Positions 49,895-58,758 of a stretch of 64,000 nt of DNA are shown in pieces. The position numbers and the translations under genes are program-made. Under the pieces are notes generated by a model. That model was not told where the DNA came from. It searched no databases and worked only from the letters and a program-made list of their open reading frames with translations. The first letter of the stretch is position 1; each line of letters begins with the position of its first letter. The stretch is from assembly GCA_021769555.1 (NCBI GenBank), contig JAETSR010000001.1:434001-498000 (forward strand), written 5' to 3'. This DNA is from Clostridiaceae bacterium (lineage in GTDB: Bacteria > Bacillota > Clostridia > Oscillospirales > Acutalibacteraceae).

Positions 49895-50932
49895 ATGAAA
49901 TACACCAAATTGGGCAATTCCGACTTAACCGTGTCCCGCATATGCATGGGGTGCATGGGCTTTGGGGACGCGAAAAGCGGCCAGCACAGCTGGACTTTGG
50001 ACGAGGAACATTCCCGGGAGATTATCAAGCGGGGACTTGAGCTGGGCGTGAACTTTTACGACACCGCCATCGGCTACCAGAGCGGCACCAGCGAGCAGTA
50101 TGTGGGCCGCGCCCTGCGGGATTTTGCCAAGCGGGACGAGGTGGTGGCGGCCACAAAATTCATTCCCCGCACACCGGAAGAGATTGCCGAGGGCGTCACC
50201 GGGCAGCAGCATATTGAGAAGCTGCTGGACACCAGCCTGCGAAACCTGGGCATGGACTACGTCGACCTGTATATTTACCATATGTGGGACTATAACACTC
50301 CGATTTTTGACATCATGGAGGGCTTGAACAACGCTGTGAAGGCGGGCAAGGTGCGGTACATCGGCATTTCCAACGCCTACGCCTACCAGCTCTGCAAGGC
50401 AAACGCCATTGCGGAACAGAACGGCTTTGCCAAGTTCGTATCCATCCAGGGGCATTACAACCTGATTTTCCGGGAGGAAGAGCGCGAAATGGCAAAGCTC
50501 TGCGCCGAGGACAACATCGCCATGACCCCCTACAGCGCCCTGGCAGGCGGCAGGCTCAGCAAGCGCCCCGGCGAGACCTCCAAGCGATTGGAAGAGGACA
50601 GCTACGCCAAGGGCAAGTACGACAGCACTGCAGAGCAGGACGGCAAGATAATCGCCCGGGCAGCGGAGCTTGCAGACAAGCACGGCGTTAGCATGACAGA
50701 GATTTCCCTCTCCTGGCTGCTGACAAAGGCGGCCTCGCCGGTGGTGGGGGCCACAAAGCTGCACCACATTGAGGGCGCGGCAAATGCGGTTGACCTAGAG
50801 CTTTCCCCCGAGGAACTGGCCTATCTGGAAGAGCCCTACGTCCCGCATAAGCTGGTGGGCGTGATGGCCCAGAACACGGCGGCTTCCGCTAACGAAAAGC
50901 ACGTCTGGTCAACAGGTAATCAAAAGATTTGA
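49895..50932 (+). CDS. Aldo/keto reductase
   Basis: A 345-residue NADPH-dependent oxidoreductase with the catalytic tetrad D56 and Y61 (NFYDTAIGY), K88 (VAATKF) and H129 (DLYIYHMW), and a C-terminal GATKLHH cofactor region. Sequence style is that of the Tas/YhdN group of bacterial AKRs. GAGGAGGACAACTGC precedes the ATG. It is followed within 10 bases by an MFS transporter. Substrate unknown. Confidence 0.92.
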   Translation: MKYTKLGNSDLTVSRICMGCMGFGDAKSGQHSWTLDEEHSREIIKRGLELGVNFYDTAIGYQSGTSEQYVGRALRDFAKRDEVVAATKFIPRTPEEIAEGVTGQQHIEKLLDTSLRNLGMDYVDLYIYHMWDYNTPIFDIMEGLNNAVKAGKVRYIGISNAYAYQLCKANAIAEQNGFAKFVSIQGHYNLIFREEEREMAKLCAEDNIAMTPYSALAGGRLSKRPGETSKRLEEDSYAKGKYDSTAEQDGKIIARAAELADKHGVSMTEISLSWLLTKAASPVVGATKLHHIEGAANAVDLELSPEELAYLEEPYVPHKLVGVMAQNTAASANEKHVWSTGNQKI

Positions 50933-50942
50933 GGTGCCGGTC

Positions 50943-52121
50943 ATGAAAAAGAAATCCCCTCTGCTCCTGCTGGGCATTCTGGCGGTATTCACCCTGGCTC
51001 AGACCGCCAACATGATAAACCCTGCCATGAACAGCCTCATTGAATATTACGGCCAAGTCCCCCGGAGCACCGTGCTCATGCTGTCCACGGCCACCTCCCT
51101 GGCAGTAATACCCTGCTCCCTGATTGCCGGTGCGCTGGCGGGACGTAAGATTGGGTATAAAACCCTGTCCATCCTTGCAACCATACTTATTCTGGCGGGC
51201 GGTCTGCTGCCCTGCATCGCCATGCCCTCCTTCGCCATCGTCATGTTTACAAGGCTCTTAGTGGGCGCGGGAGTTGGTATTTCCTCCCCCATCGCCAACG
51301 CCCTGGTGATGCGGCTGGTGCCAAAGGAAAAGCAAGCCCTCTGGCAGGGGGTAGGCACGGCGGTGATGAACGTAGCCGGTATGCTCTACACCAACCTGGT
51401 GGGCGTGCTGTGCGTCACAGACGTGAAACTGATTTGGCTGGTACATGGGCTGCTCGTCCTGCCGCTGGTGCTGATGATTTTCTTCCTAAAGGAGCCCGAG
51501 CGCACCTCGGAACCGGTACATAAAACAGAAGAAACCGGCGCAAAATCTCCCCTCCCATTTTCAGCTATCCTGACCTGCGTGGGCTTCGGTCTGCTGTTCC
51601 TGATGATGTACCCCTTCCTGCTGAATATCTCCTCCGTCATCGTGGAGGAGGGCCTGGGCACGTCGGCCCAGGCCGGGGTGGTGCTTTCGGCCTACTCCAT
51701 CGGCGGCATGGCGGCGGGGTTTGTGTTCGGCGGGGCAGACCGGCTGCTGGGAAAATTCCTCATGCCGGTGAGCCTGCTGATGCAGGCCCTGGGCATGGCC
51801 CTTTGCAGCTTCGGCGGACAGCTATGGGTGCTGTTCCTGGGCGCGGTGCTCATCGGCGTGGCGATTCACTGGGTCTGGCCTGCCTGCGTCATGACCTTCA
51901 GCGCCTTGCAGGGCAAGCAGGGGACTTTAGCCTCGGGACTGTTCATCTCCTGCCTGCACCTGGGGACGTTTCTCTCCGCGCCGTTCATCGGGCTGGTGGA
52001 GGGGGTAAGCGGGAGCGCCGACCCTCGGGTGCCCCTGGCGGTGGGAACGGCGGGAACCGTGGTGATTGCAATGGCCTGGGCGCTGACTTGGTATAAACAG
52101 GCGCTCCGCAGCAAAGCCTGA
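50943..52121 (+). CDS. MFS transporter
   Basis: A 392-residue, twelve-helix major facilitator. The first-half loop signature reads GALAGRKIGYKTLSILA, and a short central loop (EPERTSEPVHKTEETG) separates the halves. ATG at 50943 has GAGGTG seven bases upstream; a GTG nine bases earlier is possible. It follows the aldo/keto reductase directly and may export or import the compound that enzyme acts on. Confidence 0.88.
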   Translation: MKKKSPLLLLGILAVFTLAQTANMINPAMNSLIEYYGQVPRSTVLMLSTATSLAVIPCSLIAGALAGRKIGYKTLSILATILILAGGLLPCIAMPSFAIVMFTRLLVGAGVGISSPIANALVMRLVPKEKQALWQGVGTAVMNVAGMLYTNLVGVLCVTDVKLIWLVHGLLVLPLVLMIFFLKEPERTSEPVHKTEETGAKSPLPFSAILTCVGFGLLFLMMYPFLLNISSVIVEEGLGTSAQAGVVLSAYSIGGMAAGFVFGGADRLLGKFLMPVSLLMQALGMALCSFGGQLWVLFLGAVLIGVAIHWVWPACVMTFSALQGKQGTLASGLFISCLHLGTFLSAPFIGLVEGVSGSADPRVPLAVGTAGTVVIAMAWALTWYKQALRSKA

Positions 52122-52176
52122 TTGCAAAAATCTATTCACTGTAGTAAAATAAAGAAAATCTAAATGGAGGAAAAAT

Positions 52177-52986
52177 ATGGGCAGCTATGTTATCAACGAA
52201 AAGGGACAGGCCATGCCAGAAAAAACAATTCCTGTGGCCAAAGGCGCTTTCGGTACAAAAGCGCGCACGGAGCTTATTTGGCTGGGCGGCGGCAGCGTCT
52301 TGCTGAACGTCCGGGGAACTGTTATCCTGATTGACCCGCTGCTTACCGGCTTTGATATGCCCCTGCTGTTCGACTGTCCCTTGCAGGTTTCAGATGTGCC
52401 CCGTGTGGACGGCGTGCTGGTGACCCACATCGACAACGACCATTTCAGCCGGGAGACCTGCACGGCCCTTGTACCGGTCTGCAAAAGCTTCCATGCGCCC
52501 CGGTACGTTGCGGAGGAAATGGGGAAATCGGGCGTGCCGGGTACAGGGCATGATATTGGCGAAGAATTTACCGTTGGGGACGTCAGGGTCAGGCTTACCC
52601 CCGCAAAGCATAACTGGCAGAGCGAGAGTCCGGAATTTTCATACCGGGTCTGGCGGGAGGAGGACTACTGCGGCTGCTGGCTGGACACCCCGGACGGCTC
52701 AATATGGCTGCCCGGCGACTCCCGCCTGATGGAAAGCCACCTGCATATGCCAAACCCGAAGGTGATTTTGTTTGACTTCTCGGACAACGACTGGCACATT
52801 GGGCTTGAGGGCGCGGCAAGCCTGGCCAACGCCTACCCGCTTGCAAAGCTGATTTGTATCCACTGGGGCACGGTGGACGCGCCGGAGATGTCGCCGTTCT
52901 GCGGGAATCCCGGCGAAATCAAAAAGCGCATTATTAACCCGGAGCGGCTTATAGTCCTAAACCCCGGGGAGCCGTTTATAGTTTAA
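52177..52986 (+). CDS. MBL-fold metallo-hydrolase, UlaG-like
   Basis: A 269-residue metallo-beta-lactamase-fold hydrolase. Metal ligands are seen in VTHIDNDHFS (H-x-D-x-D-H), in PAKHNW, in LPGDSRLM and in CIHWGTVD. The HIDNDH form, instead of HxHxDH, is typical of UlaG-like lactonases. It is cytosolic. The first 30 residues are extra. ATGGAGGAAAAAT gives the ribosome site. Substrate unknown; lactone or phosphoester hydrolysis is possible. Confidence 0.87.
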   Translation: MGSYVINEKGQAMPEKTIPVAKGAFGTKARTELIWLGGGSVLLNVRGTVILIDPLLTGFDMPLLFDCPLQVSDVPRVDGVLVTHIDNDHFSRETCTALVPVCKSFHAPRYVAEEMGKSGVPGTGHDIGEEFTVGDVRVRLTPAKHNWQSESPEFSYRVWREEDYCGCWLDTPDGSIWLPGDSRLMESHLHMPNPKVILFDFSDNDWHIGLEGAASLANAYPLAKLICIHWGTVDAPEMSPFCGNPGEIKKRIINPERLIVLNPGEPFIV

Positions 52987-53005
52987 ATACTAAGGAGGAA
53001 CCAAA

Positions 53006-53695
53006 ATGGAAAACCTACGCAAGACCGACCCGGAATTTATGGAGCGCTTCGAGCACTTCGCCTTTGAGGAAGTGCCCAGCGAGGAGGGCCAGCAGCTGGA
53101 CGAGCCCACCCGCTATATGGCAATTCTCGCCACCCTGCTGGGCTGCCAAGGGCTGGACGCTTTCAAACTTATGCTGCCCAAAGCTTTGGATGCAGGTTTG
53201 ACCCCGGTGCAGGTGAAGGAGATTATTTATCAAGCCTTCGACTACCTGGGCATGGGCCGGGCGTGGCCCTTCCTGAACGCCGCAAACGAGACTCTTACCC
53301 AGCGGGGCGTAGAGCTGCCCCTGCCATCTCAGTCCACCACCACGATGGAAGACCGCCTGGAAAAGGGCATTGAAGCCCAGGCTGAAATCTTCGGCGGCCG
53401 CATGAAGGAAGCTTGGAAGGCCGGGCACGTGAACCGCTGGCTTGCGGCAAACTGTTTCGGCGACTACTACACCCGCACCGGCCTCACTTTGGCCCAGCGG
53501 GAAATGATTACCTTCTGCTTTCTTGCGGCCCAGGGCGGCTGCGAACCCCAGCTCACCTCCCACGCGAAGGGCAACATGAACATGGGCAACGACAAGGAGT
53601 TTCTTATAAGAGTGGTCAGCCAATGCCTGCCGTACATCGGCTACCCCCGCAGCCTGAACGCCATCGCCTGTGTGAATAAAGCGGCGGAACAGTAA
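53006..53695 (+). CDS. Carboxymuconolactone decarboxylase-family protein
   Basis: A 229-residue protein with two CMD-like halves: residues about 30-95 (YMAILATLLGCQGLDAFKLM, PVQVKEIIYQAFDYLG) and 130-225 (LTLAQREMITFCFLAAQGG, EPQLTSHAKGNMNMG). A Cys lies in each half but no clear CxxC is present, so peroxidase activity is uncertain. AAGGAGGAACCAAA precedes the ATG. It follows the UlaG-like gene and precedes the DUF4405 gene by one base. Such proteins often accompany aldo/keto reductases and LysR regulators. Confidence 0.88.
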   Translation: MENLRKTDPEFMERFEHFAFEEVPSEEGQQLDEPTRYMAILATLLGCQGLDAFKLMLPKALDAGLTPVQVKEIIYQAFDYLGMGRAWPFLNAANETLTQRGVELPLPSQSTTTMEDRLEKGIEAQAEIFGGRMKEAWKAGHVNRWLAANCFGDYYTRTGLTLAQREMITFCFLAAQGGCEPQLTSHAKGNMNMGNDKEFLIRVVSQCLPYIGYPRSLNAIACVNKAAEQ

Positions 53696-53696
53696 G

Positions 53697-54353
53697 ATGA
53701 AATCAAAAATAAAGTTATCGGTTGATATCATTATGAGCCTCTGCCTGCTGGGAGCAATGGGCTACCAGTTCTGGGGCGAGTTCGCCCATGAGGTTCTGGG
53801 CGCGGCGGCGTTTGTGCTGTTCATAGCTCACCATTTGCTCAACGGCAGTTGGCACAAAAACCTGTGCAAGGGGCGCTATACTCCTGCGAGAATGCTAATG
53901 CTTGCGGTAGACCTAGCCCTGCTCATTTTCATGCTGATTCAAGCCTACAGCGCGGCGGCCATGTCCAGGTATCTTTTCCCGTGGCTGCCAAGCCTGGGCG
54001 GGCTGTCTATAGCAAGAAAGCTGCATATTCTCGGGGCCAACTGGGGCTTTGTGCTGACAGCTCTGCATCTGGGACTGCACTGGGCTGGGATTATGTCGAG
54101 GCTGGGAAAGAGCGGCAGGAAAAGCACTCGGATATACTTTGCGGTTGCGCTGATAATCGCGGTATACGGTGCGTTCGCGTTCCTGCGCCGGGACTTCCCT
54201 GCCAATCTGCTCGCCCAAAACGAGTTCGTCTTTTTAGACTATGAGGAGCCGTTCGCGCTGTTTTATTTGGACTATCTGGCTGTTTGCGGGCTGTTCATTT
54301 TTCTGGCACACTATGGCAAAAAGCTACTGAGAAACAAAAAGGGAGCGGCGTAA
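53697..54353 (+). CDS. DUF4405-type His-rich membrane protein
   Basis: A 218-residue protein with about five membrane helices. Histidines cluster at helix ends: AHHLLNGSWHKN near residue 43 and KLHILGANW with ALHLGLHWAG near residues 108-125. The spacing resembles heme-binding four-helix cytochromes, so a b-type cytochrome or membrane redox role is a reasonable inference for this uncharacterised family. It is the last gene of the (+) cluster, one base after the CMD-family gene, and no separate ribosome site was obvious beyond AGTAAG. A terminator follows. Confidence 0.75.
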   Translation: MKSKIKLSVDIIMSLCLLGAMGYQFWGEFAHEVLGAAAFVLFIAHHLLNGSWHKNLCKGRYTPARMLMLAVDLALLIFMLIQAYSAAAMSRYLFPWLPSLGGLSIARKLHILGANWGFVLTALHLGLHWAGIMSRLGKSGRKSTRIYFAVALIIAVYGAFAFLRRDFPANLLAQNEFVFLDYEEPFALFYLDYLAVCGLFIFLAHYGKKLLRNKKGAA

Positions 54354-54366
54354 ACCGCTCCTTTTC
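54336..54366. terminator. Bidirectional terminator between the DUF4405 and LysR genes
   Basis: GGAGCGG (54342-54348) and CCGCTCC (54355-54361) with a six-base loop, five A before and four T after. It serves the (+) cluster and the convergent LysR gene. Confidence 0.8.
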
Positions 54367-54371
54367 CATAT

Positions 54372-55253
54372 CTACGCGTCCAGCAGCTCCTGCAAGCACC
54401 CCAAAAACTTCTCCGCAGGTTTCGAGAGCATCTGAAACTTTTTCCAGATGATGTGGCAGGGCGCTTCCGGCGCGCCTGTCAGGGGACGGTAGCACAGGCC
54501 GTTGCCCGCCGTGTTCGCCAATTTCTCATAGCAGATGGCGCAGCCAAGCCCTTCCTCTACCAGCAGAGTGGCGTTGTAGACCAGGGTATACGTGGCCACT
54601 ACATTCAGCTTCGCCGGGTCCCGGCTTATCCAGGAGAGCCCGCTGCCGCCCTCCCGCAGCTCGGAAACAGAGACAATCAGGGGCTGCTTGCGCAGGTCGG
54701 CAGGGGAGAGGGTTTCCTTTTGCGCCAGAGGGGAGTCCTCCCGCATGAGCACGGCAAAGCGGTTCTTTTCCGGCAGGGTCAGGGCGTTGAACTGAACCGG
54801 GTCCGCTTCGCCGTAGACCATGCCGAAGTCGATAAGCCCCTTGTCCAGCCGCTCCGTCACATACTCGAAATTCCCGCTGGAAATGTGGAAGTTGATACCG
54901 GGGTACTTCTCCTTCACCCGCCGCGCCGCCCGGGCCAGCACCCGGTTCAGCTCGGATTCCCCCGCGCCGATATACACGTCGCCGGTGGCCTGCTCGTCGG
55001 CCTTGGCAATCTCGTCCTCGGTCTGACGCATGAGCTGCACCATTTCCTCGGCCCGCTTGCGCAAAATCATGCCCTCGTCCGTGAGGGTGATTCCCCGGTT
55101 GCTGCGCACAAAAAGCTGTTTGCCCAGTTCGTCCTCCAGGTCTTTTAACTGGCGGGACAGGGTGGGCTGGGACAGGTGGAGATAGTCCGCCGCGCTGGTG
55201 AAGCTCTGCTCCCGGGCCACGGCGAGAAAGTATTGCAGGACACGTAATTCCAT
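54372..55253 (-). CDS. LysR-family transcriptional regulator (1)
   Basis: A 293-residue regulator: winged helix with FTSAADYLHLSQPTLSRQLK at about residues 18-37, LFVRSNRGITLTDEG, and the periplasmic-binding-like effector domain from about 90. Convergent with the flavodoxin/AKR cluster and behind a consensus promoter. It may regulate that cluster or the divergent MATE/AKR genes; the effector is unknown. AAGGGGG lies before the ATG. Confidence 0.93.
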   Translation of the reverse strand: MELRVLQYFLAVAREQSFTSAADYLHLSQPTLSRQLKDLEDELGKQLFVRSNRGITLTDEGMILRKRAEEMVQLMRQTEDEIAKADEQATGDVYIGAGESELNRVLARAARRVKEKYPGINFHISSGNFEYVTERLDKGLIDFGMVYGEADPVQFNALTLPEKNRFAVLMREDSPLAQKETLSPADLRKQPLIVSVSELREGGSGLSWISRDPAKLNVVATYTLVYNATLLVEEGLGCAICYEKLANTAGNGLCYRPLTGAPEAPCHIIWKKFQMLSKPAEKFLGCLQELLDA

Positions 55254-55276
55254 GAAAATGCCCCCTTCTGGGAGGA

Positions 55277-55305
55277 ATTATAACATAGTGAGGTATGCCT
55301 GTCAA
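55277..55305 (-). promoter_or_regulatory. Consensus promoter of LysR gene (1)
   Basis: On the minus strand TTGACA (55300-55305), 17 bases, TATAAT (55277-55282): a full sigma-A consensus. The -35 overlaps the stop codon of the second LysR gene. Confidence 0.85.
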
Positions 55306-56177
55306 GCATGGAGACCGCTCAAGGTTTCCCAAAACACCTCCATGTCACCGCTCAAATTCCCAGCAGCAATCACCCCAAAGGGAATGGAAAAATCTTCCTC
55401 CAACGGCACCGCCGCCAGCGCCGGGTGCACCTGCCCCCAGCACTCCGGGGCCAGCAGCAGCGCTACGCTCTCGGTACAGCGGTTGAAGGTGTCCATATTG
55501 TAGACAGGCTGGATATCCTCAACAGCCGCGCCGGGCTGATTTTCCGTCAGCGCCGCCCTCATTTTATCATTGATTGGGCTGGTGCCCGGCTTCATAATCA
55601 TCACCGTTTCGCCCCCCAAATCCCTAAATTTCAGAGATTTTTTCTTTGCAAACCGGTGCCCGCGCCCCATCAGCAGCACAAATTTGTAATGCCCGATAGG
55701 CATGAACCGGCACTTGTCCTGCATGGCGGGGTTGTCAAAAGGCCCCACGAGAAAGTCAAAGTCCTTGCCCAGGTGCTCATAGCGCCTGCGGTCATCGGAG
55801 AAGGGGACTATCTGGAACCGGAACCGCTCTGGCTCCTCCTGCCCCTGCCAAAATTCCAGAAAATCCTGGCAGGGCGACAGCGCCGAGGTGCCAACCCGCA
55901 GGGTCTTCTGCTCCGGCTGACCTGCCGTGCGCACGCGCTTTAACGCCTCCTGGGACAAGCGCATGAGCTCCACTGCCTCTTTATAGAAGACCTCCCCGGC
56001 GGGGGTCAGCCTTACCCCGTGGTTCGAGCGCTCCAGCAGGCGCACGCCCACCCGGCTCTCCAGGTTGTTCAGCTGTTTTATCACGGCCGTGTGGGTGATG
56101 TAAAGCCGTTCCGCCGCCTTGGAAAAGCTGCCGCAGTCCGCTGTGGCCTTGAAAATTTCCAGTACCTTGTCTACCAT
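55302..56177 (-). CDS. LysR-family transcriptional regulator (2)
   Basis: A 291-residue LysR protein with the helix-turn-helix SFSKAAERLYITHTAVIKQL near residues 17-36 and LLERSNHGVRLTPAGE, then an effector domain. It is divergent from the MATE gene. I chose ATG at 56177, with AGGAGGGG upstream; an in-frame reading to 56222 would pass through the palindrome. It probably regulates itself and the MATE/AKR pair through the palindrome at 56191-56211. Confidence 0.92.
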   Translation of the reverse strand: MVDKVLEIFKATADCGSFSKAAERLYITHTAVIKQLNNLESRVGVRLLERSNHGVRLTPAGEVFYKEAVELMRLSQEALKRVRTAGQPEQKTLRVGTSALSPCQDFLEFWQGQEEPERFRFQIVPFSDDRRRYEHLGKDFDFLVGPFDNPAMQDKCRFMPIGHYKFVLLMGRGHRFAKKKSLKFRDLGGETVMIMKPGTSPINDKMRAALTENQPGAAVEDIQPVYNMDTFNRCTESVALLLAPECWGQVHPALAAVPLEEDFSIPFGVIAAGNLSGDMEVFWETLSGLHA

Positions 56178-56190
56178 GTGAACCCCTCCT

Positions 56191-56241
56191 GTTGAAACCT
56201 TCGGTTTCAACCATTGTACCAAAGGTGAACTTCCCTGTCAA
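56191..56241 (-). promoter_or_regulatory. Promoter and palindrome of LysR gene (2)
   Basis: On the minus strand TTGACA (56236-56241), 17 bases, TACAAT (56213-56218). A perfect 9-bp palindrome, GTTGAAACC-TTC-GGTTTCAAC (56191-56211), covers the transcription start. A further half site, TGAAACC, is near 56257. This fits an autoregulated, divergent LysR switch. Confidence 0.75.
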
Positions 56242-56287
56242 GCTGATATGCGCTATACTGAAACCAGAAAACACGGGAGGGATACAC

Positions 56288-57634
56288 ATGGAAAAGACAA
56301 AACGGCTATTCACAAACAAAGCCCTATTCGCGCTGATAATCCCGCTGGTAATCGAGCACGCCCTGAACCTCATTGTAGGCATGGTGGACTCCATCATGGT
56401 CTCAAGCGCGGGCGAGGCGGCAGTCTCCGGCGTGTCGCTTATCGACACGGTGATGGTGCTGGTAATCTACATCTTTTCGGCTATGGCGGCGGGCGGCGCG
56501 GTGGTAGCCGGGCAGTACTTGGGCAGTGGCGACAAAGCAAACGCTAAGAAAGCCGCAGGCGAGCTGGTCTGGATGAACGGCCTGGTCGCGGTGCTCGTCA
56601 CGGCGCTGGTGTTTGCCCTATCCGGCTGGATAGTGGGCAGCCTGTTCGGCGATATCGCGGAGGACGTGGCGGCCTCGGCCCAGGACTACCTGTTCTACAC
56701 GGCCTTCTCCATCCCAGCTATTGCGCTGTTCAATGCGGGCACTTCCATCTTCCGCACCATAGGCGATACGAAAACGACGATGAAACTCTCGCTGATGATG
56801 AACCTCATCAACTGCGCGGGCAACGCCGTCCTGATTTACGGCCTCTCGATGGGCGCGGCGGGCGCGGCTATCTCCACCCTCTTTTCCCGGTGGGTGGCGG
56901 CTATTTTCATCATCGCACTGCTCCTAAACCAGAAGCGGGAACTATCCATTGAAAAGACGCTTCGCCACAAATTCGACTGGCGCTTGGCTCGGCAAATTGC
57001 CCGGGTGGGCATCCCTGGGGGCATCGAAAACGGCATCTTCCAGGTGGGCAAAATCGCCCTGGTTGGACTCGCGGCCACCTTCGGCACCACCGCCATCACC
57101 GCCAACGCCGTCACCCAGACCCTCGCCGCCATCGAGACCATCCCCGGCGGGGCCATCCAGCTCGCCATCGTCACGGTCATCGCCCGGTGCGTGGGCGCGG
57201 GTGAGTTTGAGCAGGCGAAATACTACAACCGCAAGCTTATCCTGATTGCCACCATCGCCCACATCGGGCTGGGCGGGCTGATGTACCTGGGCCTGCCGCT
57301 GATTCTCAAACTGTACACCCTCAGCGCCGAGACCATGGCCCTGATTGGCTCCATGTTCCTGTGGCACACCATCGGCGCGGCGCTGTTGTGGCCTATGGCG
57401 TTTGTGCAGACCGCCTCGCTCCGTGCCGCCGGGGACGTGAAGTATCCGATGGTTATGTCAATCGTTTCAATGTGGGTGTTCCGGTTCGGCGGGGCGTATC
57501 TACTGTCAACGGTGATGGGGTTTGGCGCCGTGGGTATTTGGGTTTCCATGGCTATGCTGGACTGGGGGTTCAGAACAATTATTTACGTCCTGCGCTGGCG
57601 GGGCGGCAAGTGGCAGAACATGAAAGTTATATAA
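56288..57634 (+). CDS. MATE-family efflux transporter
   Basis: A 448-residue, twelve-helix exporter of the NorM/DinF type. Two MATE halves are seen; LIIPLVIEHALNLIVGMVDS opens the first helix, GEAAVSGVSLIDT follows, and the second half begins at about residue 235 with VGIPGGIENGIFQVGK. It would export cationic or toxic compounds driven by Na+ or H+. ATG at 56288 has GGGAGGG upstream. It probably forms an operon with the following aldo/keto reductase and is controlled by the divergent LysR. Confidence 0.92.
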   Translation: MEKTKRLFTNKALFALIIPLVIEHALNLIVGMVDSIMVSSAGEAAVSGVSLIDTVMVLVIYIFSAMAAGGAVVAGQYLGSGDKANAKKAAGELVWMNGLVAVLVTALVFALSGWIVGSLFGDIAEDVAASAQDYLFYTAFSIPAIALFNAGTSIFRTIGDTKTTMKLSLMMNLINCAGNAVLIYGLSMGAAGAAISTLFSRWVAAIFIIALLLNQKRELSIEKTLRHKFDWRLARQIARVGIPGGIENGIFQVGKIALVGLAATFGTTAITANAVTQTLAAIETIPGGAIQLAIVTVIARCVGAGEFEQAKYYNRKLILIATIAHIGLGGLMYLGLPLILKLYTLSAETMALIGSMFLWHTIGAALLWPMAFVQTASLRAAGDVKYPMVMSIVSMWVFRFGGAYLLSTVMGFGAVGIWVSMAMLDWGFRTIIYVLRWRGGKWQNMKVI

Positions 57635-57658
57635 ATTATTTTACAGGAGGATTTTACA

Positions 57659-58663
57659 ATGAAAACACGTTTTATCGGCAACCTAGAGGTTTCACCTATC
57701 GGCATGGGCTGCATGGGCTTCTCCCACGGCTATGGGCAGGTGCCCGAAGAAAATTATTCTATCGAGGCCATCCGCAAGGCTTACGACTTCGGCTGCACCT
57801 TCTTCGACACCGCCGAAACTTATGGCAGGGAGCAGTTTTGGCCCGGCCACAATGAGCATCTGGTGGGCAAGGCCATTGAGCCTTTCCGCAAGGATGTTGT
57901 CCTGGCGACCAAGCTGCACCTGCCCCCGGAGGATGTCGAAAATGGTGACATTTATGCCGCCGTGAAGCGCCACCTTGAGGCGTCCATGAAGAACATGCGC
58001 ACCGACTACATCGACCTGTACTACCTGCACCGGGTCAACGAGGCCGTGCCTGTGGAGGAGGTCGCTGGGGTTATGGGCAGGCTTATCCGCGAGGGGCTCA
58101 TTCGCGGCTGGGGTATGTCTCAGGTGCACGTGCTGACGCTGGACAGGGCCCACAGCGTTACGCCGGTCACCGCCGTGCAGAACCTCTACAATATGCTGGA
58201 GCGGGACTGCGAGGACGGCATTTTCCCTTACTGTCTGGAGAACGGCATTGGTGTGGTGCCTTTTTCGCCTATTGCAAGTGGGTTTCTGTCGGGGAAAATC
58301 ACTGCGGACACCAAGTTTGGGGAGAAGGACGACGTGCGCAACTGGGTGCCCCAGCTGCAAAAGGAGAACATTGCAGCTAACCAGCCTATTTTGGACGTGC
58401 TTGCGAAGTATTCGGCGGAGAAGAATGCCACCAGCGCACAGATTTCGCTTGCGTGGATGCTGCACAAATATCCAAACTGTGTGCCCATTCCCGGCTCCAA
58501 GAACCAGGAGAGGATTTTGGAGAACTTGGGTGGGTGGAATGTGGAGTTGACGGACACGGAGTTTGTGGAGTTGGAGCAGGCGTTGGATACTTGCACCGTT
58601 CATGGGCATAGGGGACATGTGGAGACGGAGGGAAATAGCTTTAGCAAGAATTGGCGAAAATGA
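57659..58663 (+). CDS. Aldo/keto reductase (second)
   Basis: A 334-residue reductase with the tetrad D50 and Y55 (TFFDTAETY), K85 (VLATKLHL) and H124 (YYLHRVNE), and the C-terminal PIPGSKNQERILENL cofactor loop. It is a different AKR from the one at 49895. ACAGGAGGATTTTACA gives the start. From about 58250 the codons shift to T/G-rich third positions (TTG, GGT, TTT), unlike the 5' half, which may mark recombination. Its stop abuts the SpaA-like remnant on the other strand. Confidence 0.92.
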   Translation: MKTRFIGNLEVSPIGMGCMGFSHGYGQVPEENYSIEAIRKAYDFGCTFFDTAETYGREQFWPGHNEHLVGKAIEPFRKDVVLATKLHLPPEDVENGDIYAAVKRHLEASMKNMRTDYIDLYYLHRVNEAVPVEEVAGVMGRLIREGLIRGWGMSQVHVLTLDRAHSVTPVTAVQNLYNMLERDCEDGIFPYCLENGIGVVPFSPIASGFLSGKITADTKFGEKDDVRNWVPQLQKENIAANQPILDVLAKYSAEKNATSAQISLAWMLHKYPNCVPIPGSKNQERILENLGGWNVELTDTEFVELEQALDTCTVHGHRGHVETEGNSFSKNWRK

Positions 58664-58758
58664 GCGGAGCCGTCCGCGGCGATGATATCTTCGCTGGCGA
58701 ACAGTCCAAACTGTACGATGGCAATTTCGCCGTTAATGCCAATCTGTGGTTCGCCTCC
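58664..58758 (-). pseudogene. Fragment of a SpaA-like (prealbumin-fold) surface protein
   Basis: On the minus strand a frame reads EPQIGINGEIAIVQF then GLFASEDIIAADGSA. The GLFA-ED-AADGS pattern is typical of SpaA-like repeat domains of Gram-positive surface proteins, many of them on conjugative elements. The frame has no ATG and loses similarity where the aldo/keto reductase gene begins. It directly follows the decayed feo-like promoter and ribosome site. I read it as a truncated remnant. Confidence 0.5.
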
